Source: a virus | Strand: one strand, 5' to 3' | Length of the DNA stretch: 59,531 nt | IMG/VR virus record: IMGVR_UViG_3300033148_008638 | Span: 1 to 59,531 of that record | Shown: piece after piece, positions 38,882 through 46,971 of the stretch | How positions within the stretch are numbered: the first letter of the stretch is position 1 | How the letters are laid out: the number at the start of each line of letters is the position of its first letter | Notes under the pieces: generated by a model | The model's database searches: none | The model's input: only the letters and a program-made list of their open reading frames with translations | What the model was told of the DNA's origin: nothing | Program-made: the position numbers and the translations under genes

Positions 38882-40870
38882 ATGAAAAAGCATAAAAGCA
38901 AAATATTTATAGCATTGACGATGTGTCTTATCTTCCTTTTATTCTCTGCACCTATATTTATGTGTGAATTTTCTACAGGACAGACTAAAGAAGATATTAA
39001 GTTAGCTGCCCGGAGAGCATCTGTCCAACCTGTTTTTTATATCCCTGTTATAAAAGCTACTTTTACTAATCCTATAGACGTAGACGAAAAGCTAACAAAA
39101 GAAGATATAGAAAATCTGCTTGAAGAAAAGATCAAAATTGCTATTGAAAAAGAAAAAGAAAAAGAAACTAGGAACAAATATAATGAATATCTTACCAATA
39201 TTGACGTGTGGGGTTATGAAGCTGTCTCTCAAACTCATATTCCACTTGGTGCTCTTGCCCCTAAATGGGCTAAATTTCCAGAAAGAGTTCTAGTGGTATA
39301 TAAAACAGAGAAAAAAGAAATAACTGCATGGGAAAAAGAATACGAAAAAGATATTCTGGCTGTTTCTGAAACAGCAAATGTTTCTCCCAGCCAAGCAAAG
39401 GAAATAATTAATAGATTGCATGCAGAGGGGTATTCTATATCAAAGGAAAAATTGAAAGAAGCTGAAAGTGTCGAGTTGTTATGGTTTGAAGATGGTTGGA
39501 ATACTAAATACCCCCAGACCTTAAAATGGTCTGTGGAAACACTAGGAACTAAAAATAATATTATCATTGGGTATGATTCAAGGGGTATACTTGAAATTCA
39601 GCCAGTTGCAGATGATGCTAGACTTCACGTTGTTGCTGGATATTTTGATCTCAAAGATGAATATAAGCCAAAATCTGACGAGGTTAAAAAATTAGAAAGC
39701 CAGATTGAAATGCTACAAGAGGACGTAAAAGACAAGCAAATCATAATAGATGCTGAGACAAAGAAAAAAGAAACTAAGCGGGATATTAGTAATGCAACTT
39801 ATAATGATGTTCGATATGGAACTGTTAAGCTAGAAGAGTTTTGGATGATGTCGGCTGCTTCTGGAGTATTTCTAGGAAATATGAAAGTTACCGATAAATT
39901 TTGGGGGTTTCAATCTAGTTGGGGTTCATATAAACAAGTTATTGGCAACGAAGAGAAAGGAGTTATTTTAACTAATGCTCATGTAGCTAATATGGCATTA
40001 AGTTTTAAGGTCTATGTCTCTGAAGATAAAGAAGAAATGTGGGTAGTTCTCCCTGGAGTTCCATATATAAGATATACTCAAGATACAGATCTTTTAGGAT
40101 CCCCTGCTCAAGTATTGTGGATTGAGGGAGCACCAGTTAGTAGTCTAGATTTTGATTGTGCTCTTATGGTTACTACTAAAGTTCCTGAGTATGATAAATA
40201 TAAGGTAGCTTTTGGTAATAGTGATAATGTAAAAGAGGGTGAAAAAGTTATCATGGTTGGGAATCCAACATACATGCAGAAGTTCTTAACTGAAGGAGTG
40301 ATTACTAATAAATCCTACAATCTTTTCAAATCTCTTATAGGAGGATCTATTTTATGGGAAGGAAAGATTCCTCATAGAATGTACAGAACTATGATTAATA
40401 GTGATTTATGGTTTGATACCCCTATTGGAATAGGTGGCACAAGTGGTTCTGGAGTTTGGGCATTAGAAGGGAGTGAAAAAGGTAAAATGATAGCCTTACA
40501 TAATATGGGATTGAGGCAACCACTCTCTATTGCAAGTGCTATTTATGATAAGAAAGATATTAATGTTGATTCAATTTCTTTATCTGTATCTCCTAATAGT
40601 TTGCTAAAAAATATATTACGGAAACATGGTTCCAAATTCTTTGAACACTATCCTTTTAAGGAAGCAAAATTTAGGTTTAGAATGGATTCATTCATTAAAA
40701 AAGAACCTATTTTTGGTACTGCAATGAAAGATTTGGGTCTATGGGTGAATATTGCCGGTATGAATGCTGGAGTCCCAATTAATAAAGTAAAACAGTATCT
40801 ACAAGAAAGGGGAATAAGTCCAGAGGATTTTAATTGGGAAGAATTACCTAAGAAATACTGGAAGAATTAG
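38882..40870 (+). CDS. Exported trypsin-like serine protease in prohead-protease position
   Basis: A 662-residue protein. Residues about 8-27 form a signal peptide or membrane anchor (KIFIALTMCLIFLLFSAPIF). A helical region with coiled coil (260-300) follows. The C-terminal half is a trypsin-like (S1/HtrA) protease: H367 in ILTNAHVA, D423 or D425 in LDFDCALM, and S521 in GGTSGSGVW. Portal-adjacent proteases of tailed phages normally mature the capsid but are not exported. Either the phage uses a trypsin-fold protease or the gene is a host-surface function placed in the head cluster. No PDZ domain is evident. Confidence 0.85.
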   Translation: MKKHKSKIFIALTMCLIFLLFSAPIFMCEFSTGQTKEDIKLAARRASVQPVFYIPVIKATFTNPIDVDEKLTKEDIENLLEEKIKIAIEKEKEKETRNKYNEYLTNIDVWGYEAVSQTHIPLGALAPKWAKFPERVLVVYKTEKKEITAWEKEYEKDILAVSETANVSPSQAKEIINRLHAEGYSISKEKLKEAESVELLWFEDGWNTKYPQTLKWSVETLGTKNNIIIGYDSRGILEIQPVADDARLHVVAGYFDLKDEYKPKSDEVKKLESQIEMLQEDVKDKQIIIDAETKKKETKRDISNATYNDVRYGTVKLEEFWMMSAASGVFLGNMKVTDKFWGFQSSWGSYKQVIGNEEKGVILTNAHVANMALSFKVYVSEDKEEMWVVLPGVPYIRYTQDTDLLGSPAQVLWIEGAPVSSLDFDCALMVTTKVPEYDKYKVAFGNSDNVKEGEKVIMVGNPTYMQKFLTEGVITNKSYNLFKSLIGGSILWEGKIPHRMYRTMINSDLWFDTPIGIGGTSGSGVWALEGSEKGKMIALHNMGLRQPLSIASAIYDKKDINVDSISLSVSPNSLLKNILRKHGSKFFEHYPFKEAKFRFRMDSFIKKEPIFGTAMKDLGLWVNIAGMNAGVPINKVKQYLQERGISPEDFNWEELPKKYWKN

Positions 40871-40872
40871 TA

Positions 40873-41028
40873 ATGATTCCCTGGTTTGCAAGTTGGCTTA
40901 TAATAGTGTTTTTAATTCCTGTTGCTGTACTTTTAGTGTGGACTGTGCTCCCTATGGGTAGGTCCGAAGAGTTTCGAAAAAAGCAATGGGAAAAGAAATG
41001 GAAAAAGAAGTTTCCTGAATTGCATTAG
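40873..41028 (+). CDS. Small membrane protein
   Basis: A 51-residue protein with one membrane span (WLIIVFLIPVAVLLVWTVL) and a basic C-terminal tail (RKKQWEKKWKKKF). It begins two bases after the protease stop. The topology resembles small holins or membrane anchors; function unknown. Confidence 0.6.
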   Translation: MIPWFASWLIIVFLIPVAVLLVWTVLPMGRSEEFRKKQWEKKWKKKFPELH

Positions 41029-41045
41029 TAGGAAGGAGTGAAACA

Positions 41046-41270
41046 ATGTCCAAAAGAGTTATGTCTGCGGAAGAGAGGCGATGGCAGGCTGAATCTGATG
41101 TAAGAAGCCTTATGGAAGCAGAAGTCATAAAAAGAGACAAGGCAAGGCTTAAAGCTGCAGTAAATGCTGCTAAATCAATGGCGAAAAAAGAAGAAGATGA
41201 GGCAAAAGCTGTTAAAAAGATAGCTAAGATGGAACCCAAAAAAAGAGTTACTAAGAAGAGAAAGAAATGA
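41046..41270 (+). CDS. Small basic helical protein
   Basis: A 74-residue lysine/alanine-rich helical protein (MSKRVMSAEERRWQAESDVRSLMEAE...) preceded by AGGAAGGAGTGAAACA. It resembles small accessory proteins common before phage scaffold genes. Function unknown. Confidence 0.65.
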   Translation: MSKRVMSAEERRWQAESDVRSLMEAEVIKRDKARLKAAVNAAKSMAKKEEDEAKAVKKIAKMEPKKRVTKKRKK

Positions 41271-41360
41271 CTAAAGCTCTAAGAGCGAAATGGGTTATGC
41301 ATTTAGCATGATCCTCAATTAACAATAATTAGTGGTGGACACTACTAGGAGGAAAGCAAA

Positions 41361-42302
41361 ATGACTATAGAAAACAAGGAGTTGTTGGATAAAGCTAAGG
41401 AATTAGGTATTGAAGTAAAGGAAGAAACAACAGAAGAGGCTCTTAAAAAAACTATATCTGATAAAGAAGAAGAGAACAGATTAAATGAAAAAGATGCAGA
41501 TGCTTTAAGAGAGGAAGTAAGGAAATATAAAGAAGAAAGCAAAAAGGCTTTTGAAGCCAGAGATATAGCGAAGAAAGAAAGACGAGCATTACAAAACAAA
41601 ATAGCCGAGATGGAGGACAAAATAAAAAATGCCCCATCTGTTTCAGAGATTGAAGAGTATAAAAAGGAACTAAAAGAGTTAAAAGAATTTAAAGAAGAAG
41701 TAGATAAGAAGAGAGAGGAAGAGGAATTAAAAAACAAAACAGATCTTGAAAAAGCAGAAGCTCGTTTCAAAAAAGAAATGGAGAAATTTAATGCTCAATT
41801 AGAGAGTATCAAGACAGAAAGTAAGAAAGAGATTGAAAAGATTCAAGCAGAAAGAGATGCCGCATTGAGAGAAGCAGCTGCTAAGAATATGTACAGACTT
41901 GAAAATGAAATTAGGGATGCTGCTACCTCAAACAGAGCAATAAATCCGAAACAGATAGTTAAACTACTTAAGGATGACTTTGAATATAATAAGGATTTGG
42001 ACAAATTCGAGGTTATTATCAGAGATAGTAAAGGCAAAGTGTCTGGAATAGAAACTGTAGAAGAAAGAGTTAAAAAGTTTCTAGAAGATCCCGACAATGA
42101 CAACTTGGTGGAGTCTGAGGTCAATACAAATAGTATGCACACTCAACAGACAACAACTACGACAACTAATAAATATACATCTAAAGATAAAGATCTAATT
42201 AGAGAAGCTGATGAAAGAGGTTTGAGTGTGGAAAGGCTAATAGAAATAAAGAAGAATCGTGATGCAAAACTCGCTAAAATAAGGGAAAGGAAATCACAAT
42301 AG
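41361..42302 (+). CDS. Scaffolding protein (probable)
   Basis: A 313-residue protein. Residues about 40-185 are a long charged coiled coil (KEEENRLNEKDADALREEV...), residues about 195-240 (RDAATSNRAINPKQIVKLLKDDFEYNKDLDKFEV) are typical of phage scaffolds, and the tail is basic (KLAKIRERKS). Position before the decoration and capsid genes fits. TAGGAGGAAAGCAAA precedes the ATG. Confidence 0.8.
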   Translation: MTIENKELLDKAKELGIEVKEETTEEALKKTISDKEEENRLNEKDADALREEVRKYKEESKKAFEARDIAKKERRALQNKIAEMEDKIKNAPSVSEIEEYKKELKELKEFKEEVDKKREEEELKNKTDLEKAEARFKKEMEKFNAQLESIKTESKKEIEKIQAERDAALREAAAKNMYRLENEIRDAATSNRAINPKQIVKLLKDDFEYNKDLDKFEVIIRDSKGKVSGIETVEERVKKFLEDPDNDNLVESEVNTNSMHTQQTTTTTTNKYTSKDKDLIREADERGLSVERLIEIKKNRDAKLAKIRERKSQ

Positions 42303-42337
42303 CCTTCATAAAAAATGTATAGGAGGTGAATTAGAGA

Positions 42338-42877
42338 ATGGCGATTACAAAAGCTGTAGGAAAAGACCTAAAGTATGGACATGTATATGGTCCTGGCAAG
42401 GGTATAGAAGTCCCGGTAAAAGCTGATCAGTATTTCCATAGGCTTGGTGGACATTTTGTATTCCTTGATGCTAATGGGTCTGCAGTGGATATGTGTGCTA
42501 GTGTTGAAAGCTTAGGCGGAAGCCAGGTTTACGGTTGGCTTGAAACTCCAAAGGACGCCTCTGGGAAGAATAGCTGGAAGTCCAATACAAGTTCAGATGA
42601 TATTTTTCCAGACAAGTGCTTTGTTATAACTGGCATTGAAAATAGATTTAGAATGCCTGTTAATGCAACTTCTTTTAGTACATTAGCGCAGAGCCATGTT
42701 GGTAAAGGCTGTATTGCTGCTAGTGTAGATGAAGCCAATGCTACATATCTACATAAACAGAAAGCCTACTATGTAGGTAGTTCTGCAAGTGCATGTTTGA
42801 CAATTCATGAAGTGGATACTGATAATAAGACTGTTGTTGTGTCAATAAGACCGCAAGAGTTGCAAATAAATGATTGA
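42338..42877 (+). CDS. Head decoration or capsid-associated protein (probable)
   Basis: A 179-residue beta-rich protein between scaffold and major capsid genes. GKGIEVPVKADQYFHRLGGHFVFLDANGSAVDM and GWLETPKDASGKNSW have the character of head-fibre or decoration proteins. AGGAGGTGAATTAGAGA precedes the ATG. Assignment rests on context. Confidence 0.6.
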   Translation: MAITKAVGKDLKYGHVYGPGKGIEVPVKADQYFHRLGGHFVFLDANGSAVDMCASVESLGGSQVYGWLETPKDASGKNSWKSNTSSDDIFPDKCFVITGIENRFRMPVNATSFSTLAQSHVGKGCIAASVDEANATYLHKQKAYYVGSSASACLTIHEVDTDNKTVVVSIRPQELQIND

Positions 42878-42940
42878 TAACTGGACGGTGTGGGACGGAC
42901 ATCCCGATAAATAATTTATGAATGGAGGTGAAAAGATAAT

Positions 42941-45689
42941 ATGGCAGGTGTAAGGAGATCTTCGGAGGTCTCACTATGCTGAGAGGTGTAGTTAAATACG
43001 GGGTGAATTGCTGGGATCTCCCCCACAAGGGGACAATCAGCAGCCAAGCTTGGAAAGTAATTTCCTTGAAGGTTCAGAGACTAACTCTCGACTCCTACCG
43101 CATGGCGGGGAGAGTAATAGAGACACGAGTGCCCTGCATCTCTATGAGATGAAGATATAGTCCGAGCTTATAGGTAACTATAAGAAACAAAGTTTAAATG
43201 ACTTTGTGATAACAACTCTGCAGAGTTCACGGAAGCCATGAAAGCCCAGTCCTACGATCAATAACGGTCGCTCTACTTTGAGAAAAGTAGATGATAATGG
43301 GATGAATTGCTGGGATCTCCCCCACAAGGGGACAATCAGCAGCCAAGCTTGGAAAGTAATTTCCTTGAAGGTTCAGAGACTAACTCTCGACTCCTACCGC
43401 AGCATGGCGGGGAGAGTAATAGAGACACGAGCATCCCACATCCTATAAATAGGATGAAGATATAGTCCAAGCTTATAGGTAACTATAAGAAACAAAGTTT
43501 AAATGACTTTGTGATAATAAAACTGTGGTTCTGGGAGAATTATGATGAGCTTCCTCCAAGATATGAAGATATATTTGAAGTAGTAGAGTCCGATAAAGCA
43601 TAGATAAATATGTGCGTAGTTAGCTAAATTCGGTGAAGACCTCTGGAAGGTAATACCGAGCAAACCTTTGAAAGGGTGCGTAGAGATTATGAATCTAAAT
43701 AAGTTAAATAGAAATGAAATAAAAAGTGCTATAATTGGAATGGTAATTGGTGATGGTAATCTAACTAAGAGGTGTCGAAATTGTAATGCTTATTTCCAGA
43801 TGAGTCATTGTGCCAGACAGTTAGAATATATGAATTGGAAGATAAATATAATACATACGATAACTGGTGGAAGCACTCAAGAAACACAAAGAACACTAAA
43901 TGGTAAATTATTTAGAGGATACCATTTCAGTTCACAAAGACACCCAACATTTACTAAACTATATTCAAGATTTTATCACAATGGTGTAAAGGTTCTTGAT
44001 GAGTATATAGTAAAAATGATAACTCCATTAGCTTTAGCCATTATCTATATGGACGATGGTACATTTGCTAAACATCACTTAACTGGGAGTAATGGAAAAG
44101 ACAGTTTTTTTCTTTGCATGCAGAATTTTGACTATGCTAATCAAATGTTACTTAGAAAAAGTCTTAAGATAAACTTTGGTTTAGAATGGAATATAAACAA
44201 AGCAAATAAGACAAATTATGGCACATATAATTACAGGATGAGATTATCTAGTCGCTTCAATGATAAGTTTATAGATATAATTAAACCATATGTATTAGAT
44301 GTCCCCTGTATGCATTATAAATTAGGTTCACACGCTAACACATCGAGTAATTCGATGTTGATATAGTCCGACCTCTATGGCGACATAGAGAGCTTGGCAG
44401 AAATGACCAAGCCCACTTTTAATAAAGTGAGTAACAAACGTGATGAGAAATTTACCTCAGCGATCGGTCTTGGTGATCTATTGGAAAAACCAGAGGGTAC
44501 AGACCTTCAGACGGATAAGCCGATAGAGAGTTACACCGTAGTTTGTAAGAACAGAACTTGGGGTAGAAAGACACAGTTTACCTATGAGACAGTGCAGGAT
44601 GCGCAGTCAGTACAAAATCTGCTTTCTGATACTGTAGGGTCGTGGGGTAAGTCTTTACCAAGAACTAAAGATAGGTGGTATGCCAACTTTTTCAACTACG
44701 GTGCTGTTACCGCTGGAAATGCTATTTATAACAATGGCATTACTGGTGTTGTGGATGATCCATCTGGTAATTTGATTTATGATGGTCAGCCTTGGTTTGT
44801 TGCCAATGATGGGCATAAAGACAAAGCTGGTAACGGTTACAGTAACTATGCTGCAAGCCGTTCGTTGACTCATAGCAATCTTCAAACTACTTATATTACA
44901 TACACCACAACTAATGCTAAAGATGAGAAAGGTAATAATATAGAGTTAATACCTGATACATTGTTAATTCCTCCCGCTCTTAGGTTTACAGCTCAGGTAA
45001 TATTAAATACCACACTGTTACCAGGGAGTATGGATCTTAATAAGGGTTCCCTTATTCTGAAAAGAATATTGAAAAACGGGGTGAATTGCTGGAACACCTT
45101 GGCTAATAAAGCCAAGGCAATCAGCAGCCAAGCTTGGAAAGTAATAGTAATGACGACACGAGTGCCCTGCATCTCTATGAGATGAAGATATAGTCCGAGC
45201 TTATAGGTAACTATAAGAAATAGAATTTAAATGATTCTATGATAACAAAACTGAATGATACCAATGTATTAGCTGCTATTGTCAATCCAGTCCAATGGGC
45301 CAATCTAACTGATACAGATGGATGGTTCCTTGGTAAAGCCAAGAAGGGCCTTATGGCTACTGATAGGCTTGATGTGATGATCGACTTTTGGCAGGATCTT
45401 AATAAGGGTTCCCTTATTCTGAAAAGAATATTGAAAAACGGGGTGAATTGCTGGAACACCTTGGCTAATAAAGCCAAGGCAATCAGCAGCCAAGCTTGGA
45501 AAGTAATATCTCTATGAGATGAAGATATAGTCCGAGCTATATAGTAATATATAGAAATAGAATTTAAATGATTCTATGATAACAAAACTGGAAACAAATC
45601 TCGATTATTACGCAAGTATCGTCAGCCGTTTTGGCGGTGTGGTCACAAACTTCCGATATTGGTTTGCGTGTAATATTGCTAGTAGTTGA
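42941..45689 (+). CDS. Major capsid protein (Mu gpT-like), interrupted by five group I introns
   Basis: Proposed exons: 42941-42959, 43221-43258, 43526-43601, 44398-45035, 45254-45397 and 45591-45689. They total 1014 bases and encode 337 residues with no internal stop. Junctions restore codons: TCA (Ser) at exons 1/2 and 3/4, clean codon borders at the others. The product starts MAGVRRS-EFTEAMKAQSYD-WFWENYDELPPRYEDIF and contains DRWYANFFNYG, DTLLIPPALRFTA, LLPGSMD-NDTNVL, FWQD-ETNLDYYAS and ends FGGVVTNFRYWFACNIASS, a Mu gpT-like capsid pattern. Every 5' exon ends in U and pairs with an intron guide through a U.G pair. GGAGGTGAAAAG precedes the ATG. Splicing is inferred, not measured. Confidence 0.88.
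42960..43220 (+). ncRNA. Group I intron 1 in the capsid gene
   Basis: 261 bases. P1: exon GAGAT pairs with GTCTC, with U.G at the splice site. Core: AATTGCTGGGA (P), AATCAGCAGCC (Q), GTTCAGAGACTAACTC (R) and GAAGATATAGTCC (S); P7 is GACTA/TAGTC. P8 is CATCTC/GAGATG, P9 TTATAG-GTAA-CTATAA with a GNRA loop, and P9.1 ACAAAGT/ACTTTGT. The last base is G after CT. No endonuclease gene. Sequence is nearly identical to intron 2 through much of the core. Confidence 0.9.
43259..43525 (+). ncRNA. Group I intron 2 in the capsid gene
   Basis: 267 bases. P1: exon CGAT with GTCG, U.G at the splice site. P2 is CTACTTT/AAAGTAG. P3 TGGGATG/CATCCCA is fully paired, whereas intron 1 has wobble pairs here, which is covariation evidence. 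P, Q, R and S elements are as in intron 1, with identical P5 CCCC/GGGG. Separated from intron 1 by an exon of only 38 bases. No endonuclease gene. Confidence 0.9.
43602..44397 (+). ncRNA. Group I intron 3 in the capsid gene, carries a homing endonuclease gene
   Basis: 796 bases, of a different type from introns 1, 2, 4 and 5. P1: exon GCAT with GTGC, U.G at the splice site. Core: AATTCGGTGAAG (P), GGTAATACCGAGC (Q), GTGCGTAGAGATTAT (R) at 43676-43690 and GATATAGTCC (S) near 44360; P7 GATTAT/ATAGTC. The endonuclease gene fills the loop between R and S (P8). P9 is CTCTATG-GCGA-CATAGAG. The last base is the second G of CTTGG. Confidence 0.88.
43689..44366 (+). CDS. LAGLIDADG homing endonuclease within intron 3
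   Basis: A 225-residue protein from ATG 43689. Two LAGLIDADG helices: AIIGMVIGDGNL near 12-23 and ALAIIYMDDGTF near 113-124. Conserved YHFSSQRHPTFTKLYSRFYHNGVKVLD and a C-terminal YVLDVPCMHYKLG resemble PF03161-type endonucleases. The start codon overlaps the R element and the stop codon overlaps the S element, so translation and folding of the intron core must compete. It would cleave intronless capsid genes near codon 45 to spread the intron. Confidence 0.9.
   Translation: MNLNKLNRNEIKSAIIGMVIGDGNLTKRCRNCNAYFQMSHCARQLEYMNWKINIIHTITGGSTQETQRTLNGKLFRGYHFSSQRHPTFTKLYSRFYHNGVKVLDEYIVKMITPLALAIIYMDDGTFAKHHLTGSNGKDSFFLCMQNFDYANQMLLRKSLKINFGLEWNINKANKTNYGTYNYRMRLSSRFNDKFIDIIKPYVLDVPCMHYKLGSHANTSSNSMLI
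45036..45253 (+). ncRNA. Group I intron 4 in the capsid gene, lacks the P7 5' strand
   Basis: 218 bases. P1: exon GGAT with GTTCC (one bulged U). P5 is CCTTGGCT/AGCCAAGG. P, Q, P3', P8 and S elements are present as in intron 1, but the region from TTCC to GAGAGTAAT, which holds R and P7.1 in introns 1 and 2, is absent. P9.1 ATAGAAT/ATTCTAT covaries with introns 1 and 2. Removal is nevertheless required to keep the capsid frame. Confidence 0.75.
45398..45590 (+). ncRNA. Group I intron 5 in the capsid gene, lacks P7 5' strand and P3'
   Basis: 193 bases. The first 112 bases or so are identical to intron 4, then the sequence jumps directly from GTAAT to P8 (ATCTCTATGAGAT), losing R, P7.1 and P3'. 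S is present. P9 is CTATATA-GTAA-TATATAG, with base changes on both sides relative to intron 4, so this end is not a simple copy. Needs read-level confirmation. Confidence 0.7.
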
Positions 45690-45789
45690 TGGAAGTAAAA
45701 AATAAGTTCATGGACTTGACAGCTCTTATTTAGTAATTTTATTATTAAATAGGAGTTTTGACATAATTTTCTAGGTCTGATAAGGGTAA

Positions 45790-45815
45790 CTGAGGGGTGC
45801 TCACTCACCCCTCAG
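45790..45815 (+). terminator. 10-bp hairpin downstream of the capsid gene
   Basis: CTGAGGGGTG pairs perfectly with CACCCCTCAG around CTCACT, 100 bases after the capsid stop. No strong U-run follows. Likely 3' end or processing site of the abundant capsid mRNA. The surrounding 45690-45887 shows no gene. Confidence 0.55.
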
Positions 45816-45887
45816 CCTAGACTCAACTTTGCTTTAGAGTGTAGTTTAACTTATGAAGTTATATCGTTTTAAGAACTTGCTAAAACA

Positions 45888-46043
45888 ATGGAAAATCACA
45901 GGAATTTTAAATGCCCTGTATTTAAATATACAAATTGGAGTTTACAGAAATGTGGGATAGCACAAAAAAGTCCTAGTGTTAAGTGTCCAGAGAATTGTCC
46001 CTACAGAGACAAAGATATCAAACAATACTTAACAGGGGACTAA
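45888..46043 (+). CDS. Small cysteine-containing protein
   Basis: A 51-residue protein (MENHRNFKCPVFKYTNWSLQ...) with C9, C23, C36 and C40 (KCPENCPY), a possible zinc site. No clear ribosome site, so moderate support. Function unknown. Confidence 0.45.
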   Translation: MENHRNFKCPVFKYTNWSLQKCGIAQKSPSVKCPENCPYRDKDIKQYLTGD

Positions 46044-46053
46044 GGGAGAACTA

Positions 46054-46362
46054 ATGACATCAAAATACTATCTGCCAAATGAGGCTACTACAGGTAGTCT
46101 ACTTCTATATAATGCTGCTTGGGATGCGTACTTATTGAGAACAAGTGACGAGCCAACCACAACAGCCGATATGGAAGCTATGTTCAAATGGGAACATGGT
46201 GATGTACTTCATGGTACATATGTGAAAAGCCATAAGGCTATGGCAGATTACAGAAGAGATATTGACACTGATTGGGGAACAGAAGATGATTACCTAGATA
46301 TCTATATAGATACTTTCAAGGACGAACCAATAGGACCGAGGTTAGAGAAAGGGGATAGATAA
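46054..46362 (+). CDS. Hypothetical protein
   Basis: A 102-residue acidic protein (MTSKYYLPNEATTGSLLLYN...) preceded by AAGGGAGAACTA. Aromatic and helical (AMADYRRDIDTDWGTEDDYLDIYIDTF). Lies in the head gene cluster; a structural or assembly role is possible but unshown. Confidence 0.6.
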   Translation: MTSKYYLPNEATTGSLLLYNAAWDAYLLRTSDEPTTTADMEAMFKWEHGDVLHGTYVKSHKAMADYRRDIDTDWGTEDDYLDIYIDTFKDEPIGPRLEKGDR

Positions 46363-46384
46363 ACTATAAAATAGGAGAAATAAA

Positions 46385-46867
46385 ATGTCTGGACGGACAA
46401 CATGTAAAATATGTGGCAAAAGCTTTGCAAGATTTACTGTACATTTAAGAAGTAAGCACAATATGTCTCTCAAAGAGTATAATGATAAATTTGGTGAAGA
46501 AAAAGAGGAAATAGTTGGAAATGAGTTTCCAAAGGAAGAAGACAATGAGTATACCTCTTCTAACGATGATCTACTTCTTAGTGAGTTTTTAGAAGAATAT
46601 GGTATGTCTGAAGAAGGGTTAAGGAGAATTTTAGATAACCGAATGCGAAGAGGAACTCCTAGAACAGAAGCTCAGGTTATGAACCAAATAGCTAAAAATC
46701 AGGAGTACGCCTCAAGACAGGTAGCAAAACTCAAAGATAAAGATGAGGTAAAGACAACAGACCTTCTTGTAGCAGAATTACTCACAACCCATTATGGGTT
46801 CACATGTGTCGCTGTCGTTGCAGCGCAGGAGGACGGTACTCCCAAATATTGGCATCTTAAGAAATAA
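46385..46867 (+). CDS. Zinc-finger protein (MucR/Ros-like)
   Basis: A 160-residue protein. CKICGKSFARFTVHLRSKHNMSLKEYNDKFG is a C2H2-type finger with the MSL-EY---FG extension seen in MucR/Ros regulators and many phage proteins. The rest is helical and acidic, ending in a short strand-rich part (GFTCVAVVAAQEDGTPKYWHL). A DNA-binding regulator of late genes is plausible. AGGAGAAATAAA precedes the ATG. Confidence 0.7.
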   Translation: MSGRTTCKICGKSFARFTVHLRSKHNMSLKEYNDKFGEEKEEIVGNEFPKEEDNEYTSSNDDLLLSEFLEEYGMSEEGLRRILDNRMRRGTPRTEAQVMNQIAKNQEYASRQVAKLKDKDEVKTTDLLVAELLTTHYGFTCVAVVAAQEDGTPKYWHLKK

Positions 46868-46911
46868 TAAGAACAATACCGTGAAATGCTACACAACTCC
46901 GATGTAGCTAT

Positions 46912-46941
46912 CATACTACTACTTACTCATATAGTAGTATG
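46912..46941 (+). terminator. 10-bp hairpin between genes
   Basis: CATACTACTA pairs perfectly with TAGTAGTATG around a ten-base loop, followed by TATTCACG. Lies between the zinc-finger gene and the next structural gene. Terminator or processing site. Confidence 0.45.
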
Positions 46942-46971
46942 TATTCACGCAAATAAGGAGGTGTTTTAAGC

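Noticed and set aside
44655-44885. Minus-strand open frame in the capsid gene
   Set aside because: Antisense to the conserved capsid coding exon with no start signals.
42941-45689. Capsid region as a run of small frameshifted or decayed genes
   Set aside because: The pieces join in one frame exactly at sites predicted from group I P1 pairing and terminal G, and the conserved P, Q and S core elements recur in every interruption. Random decay or sequencing error would not give this.
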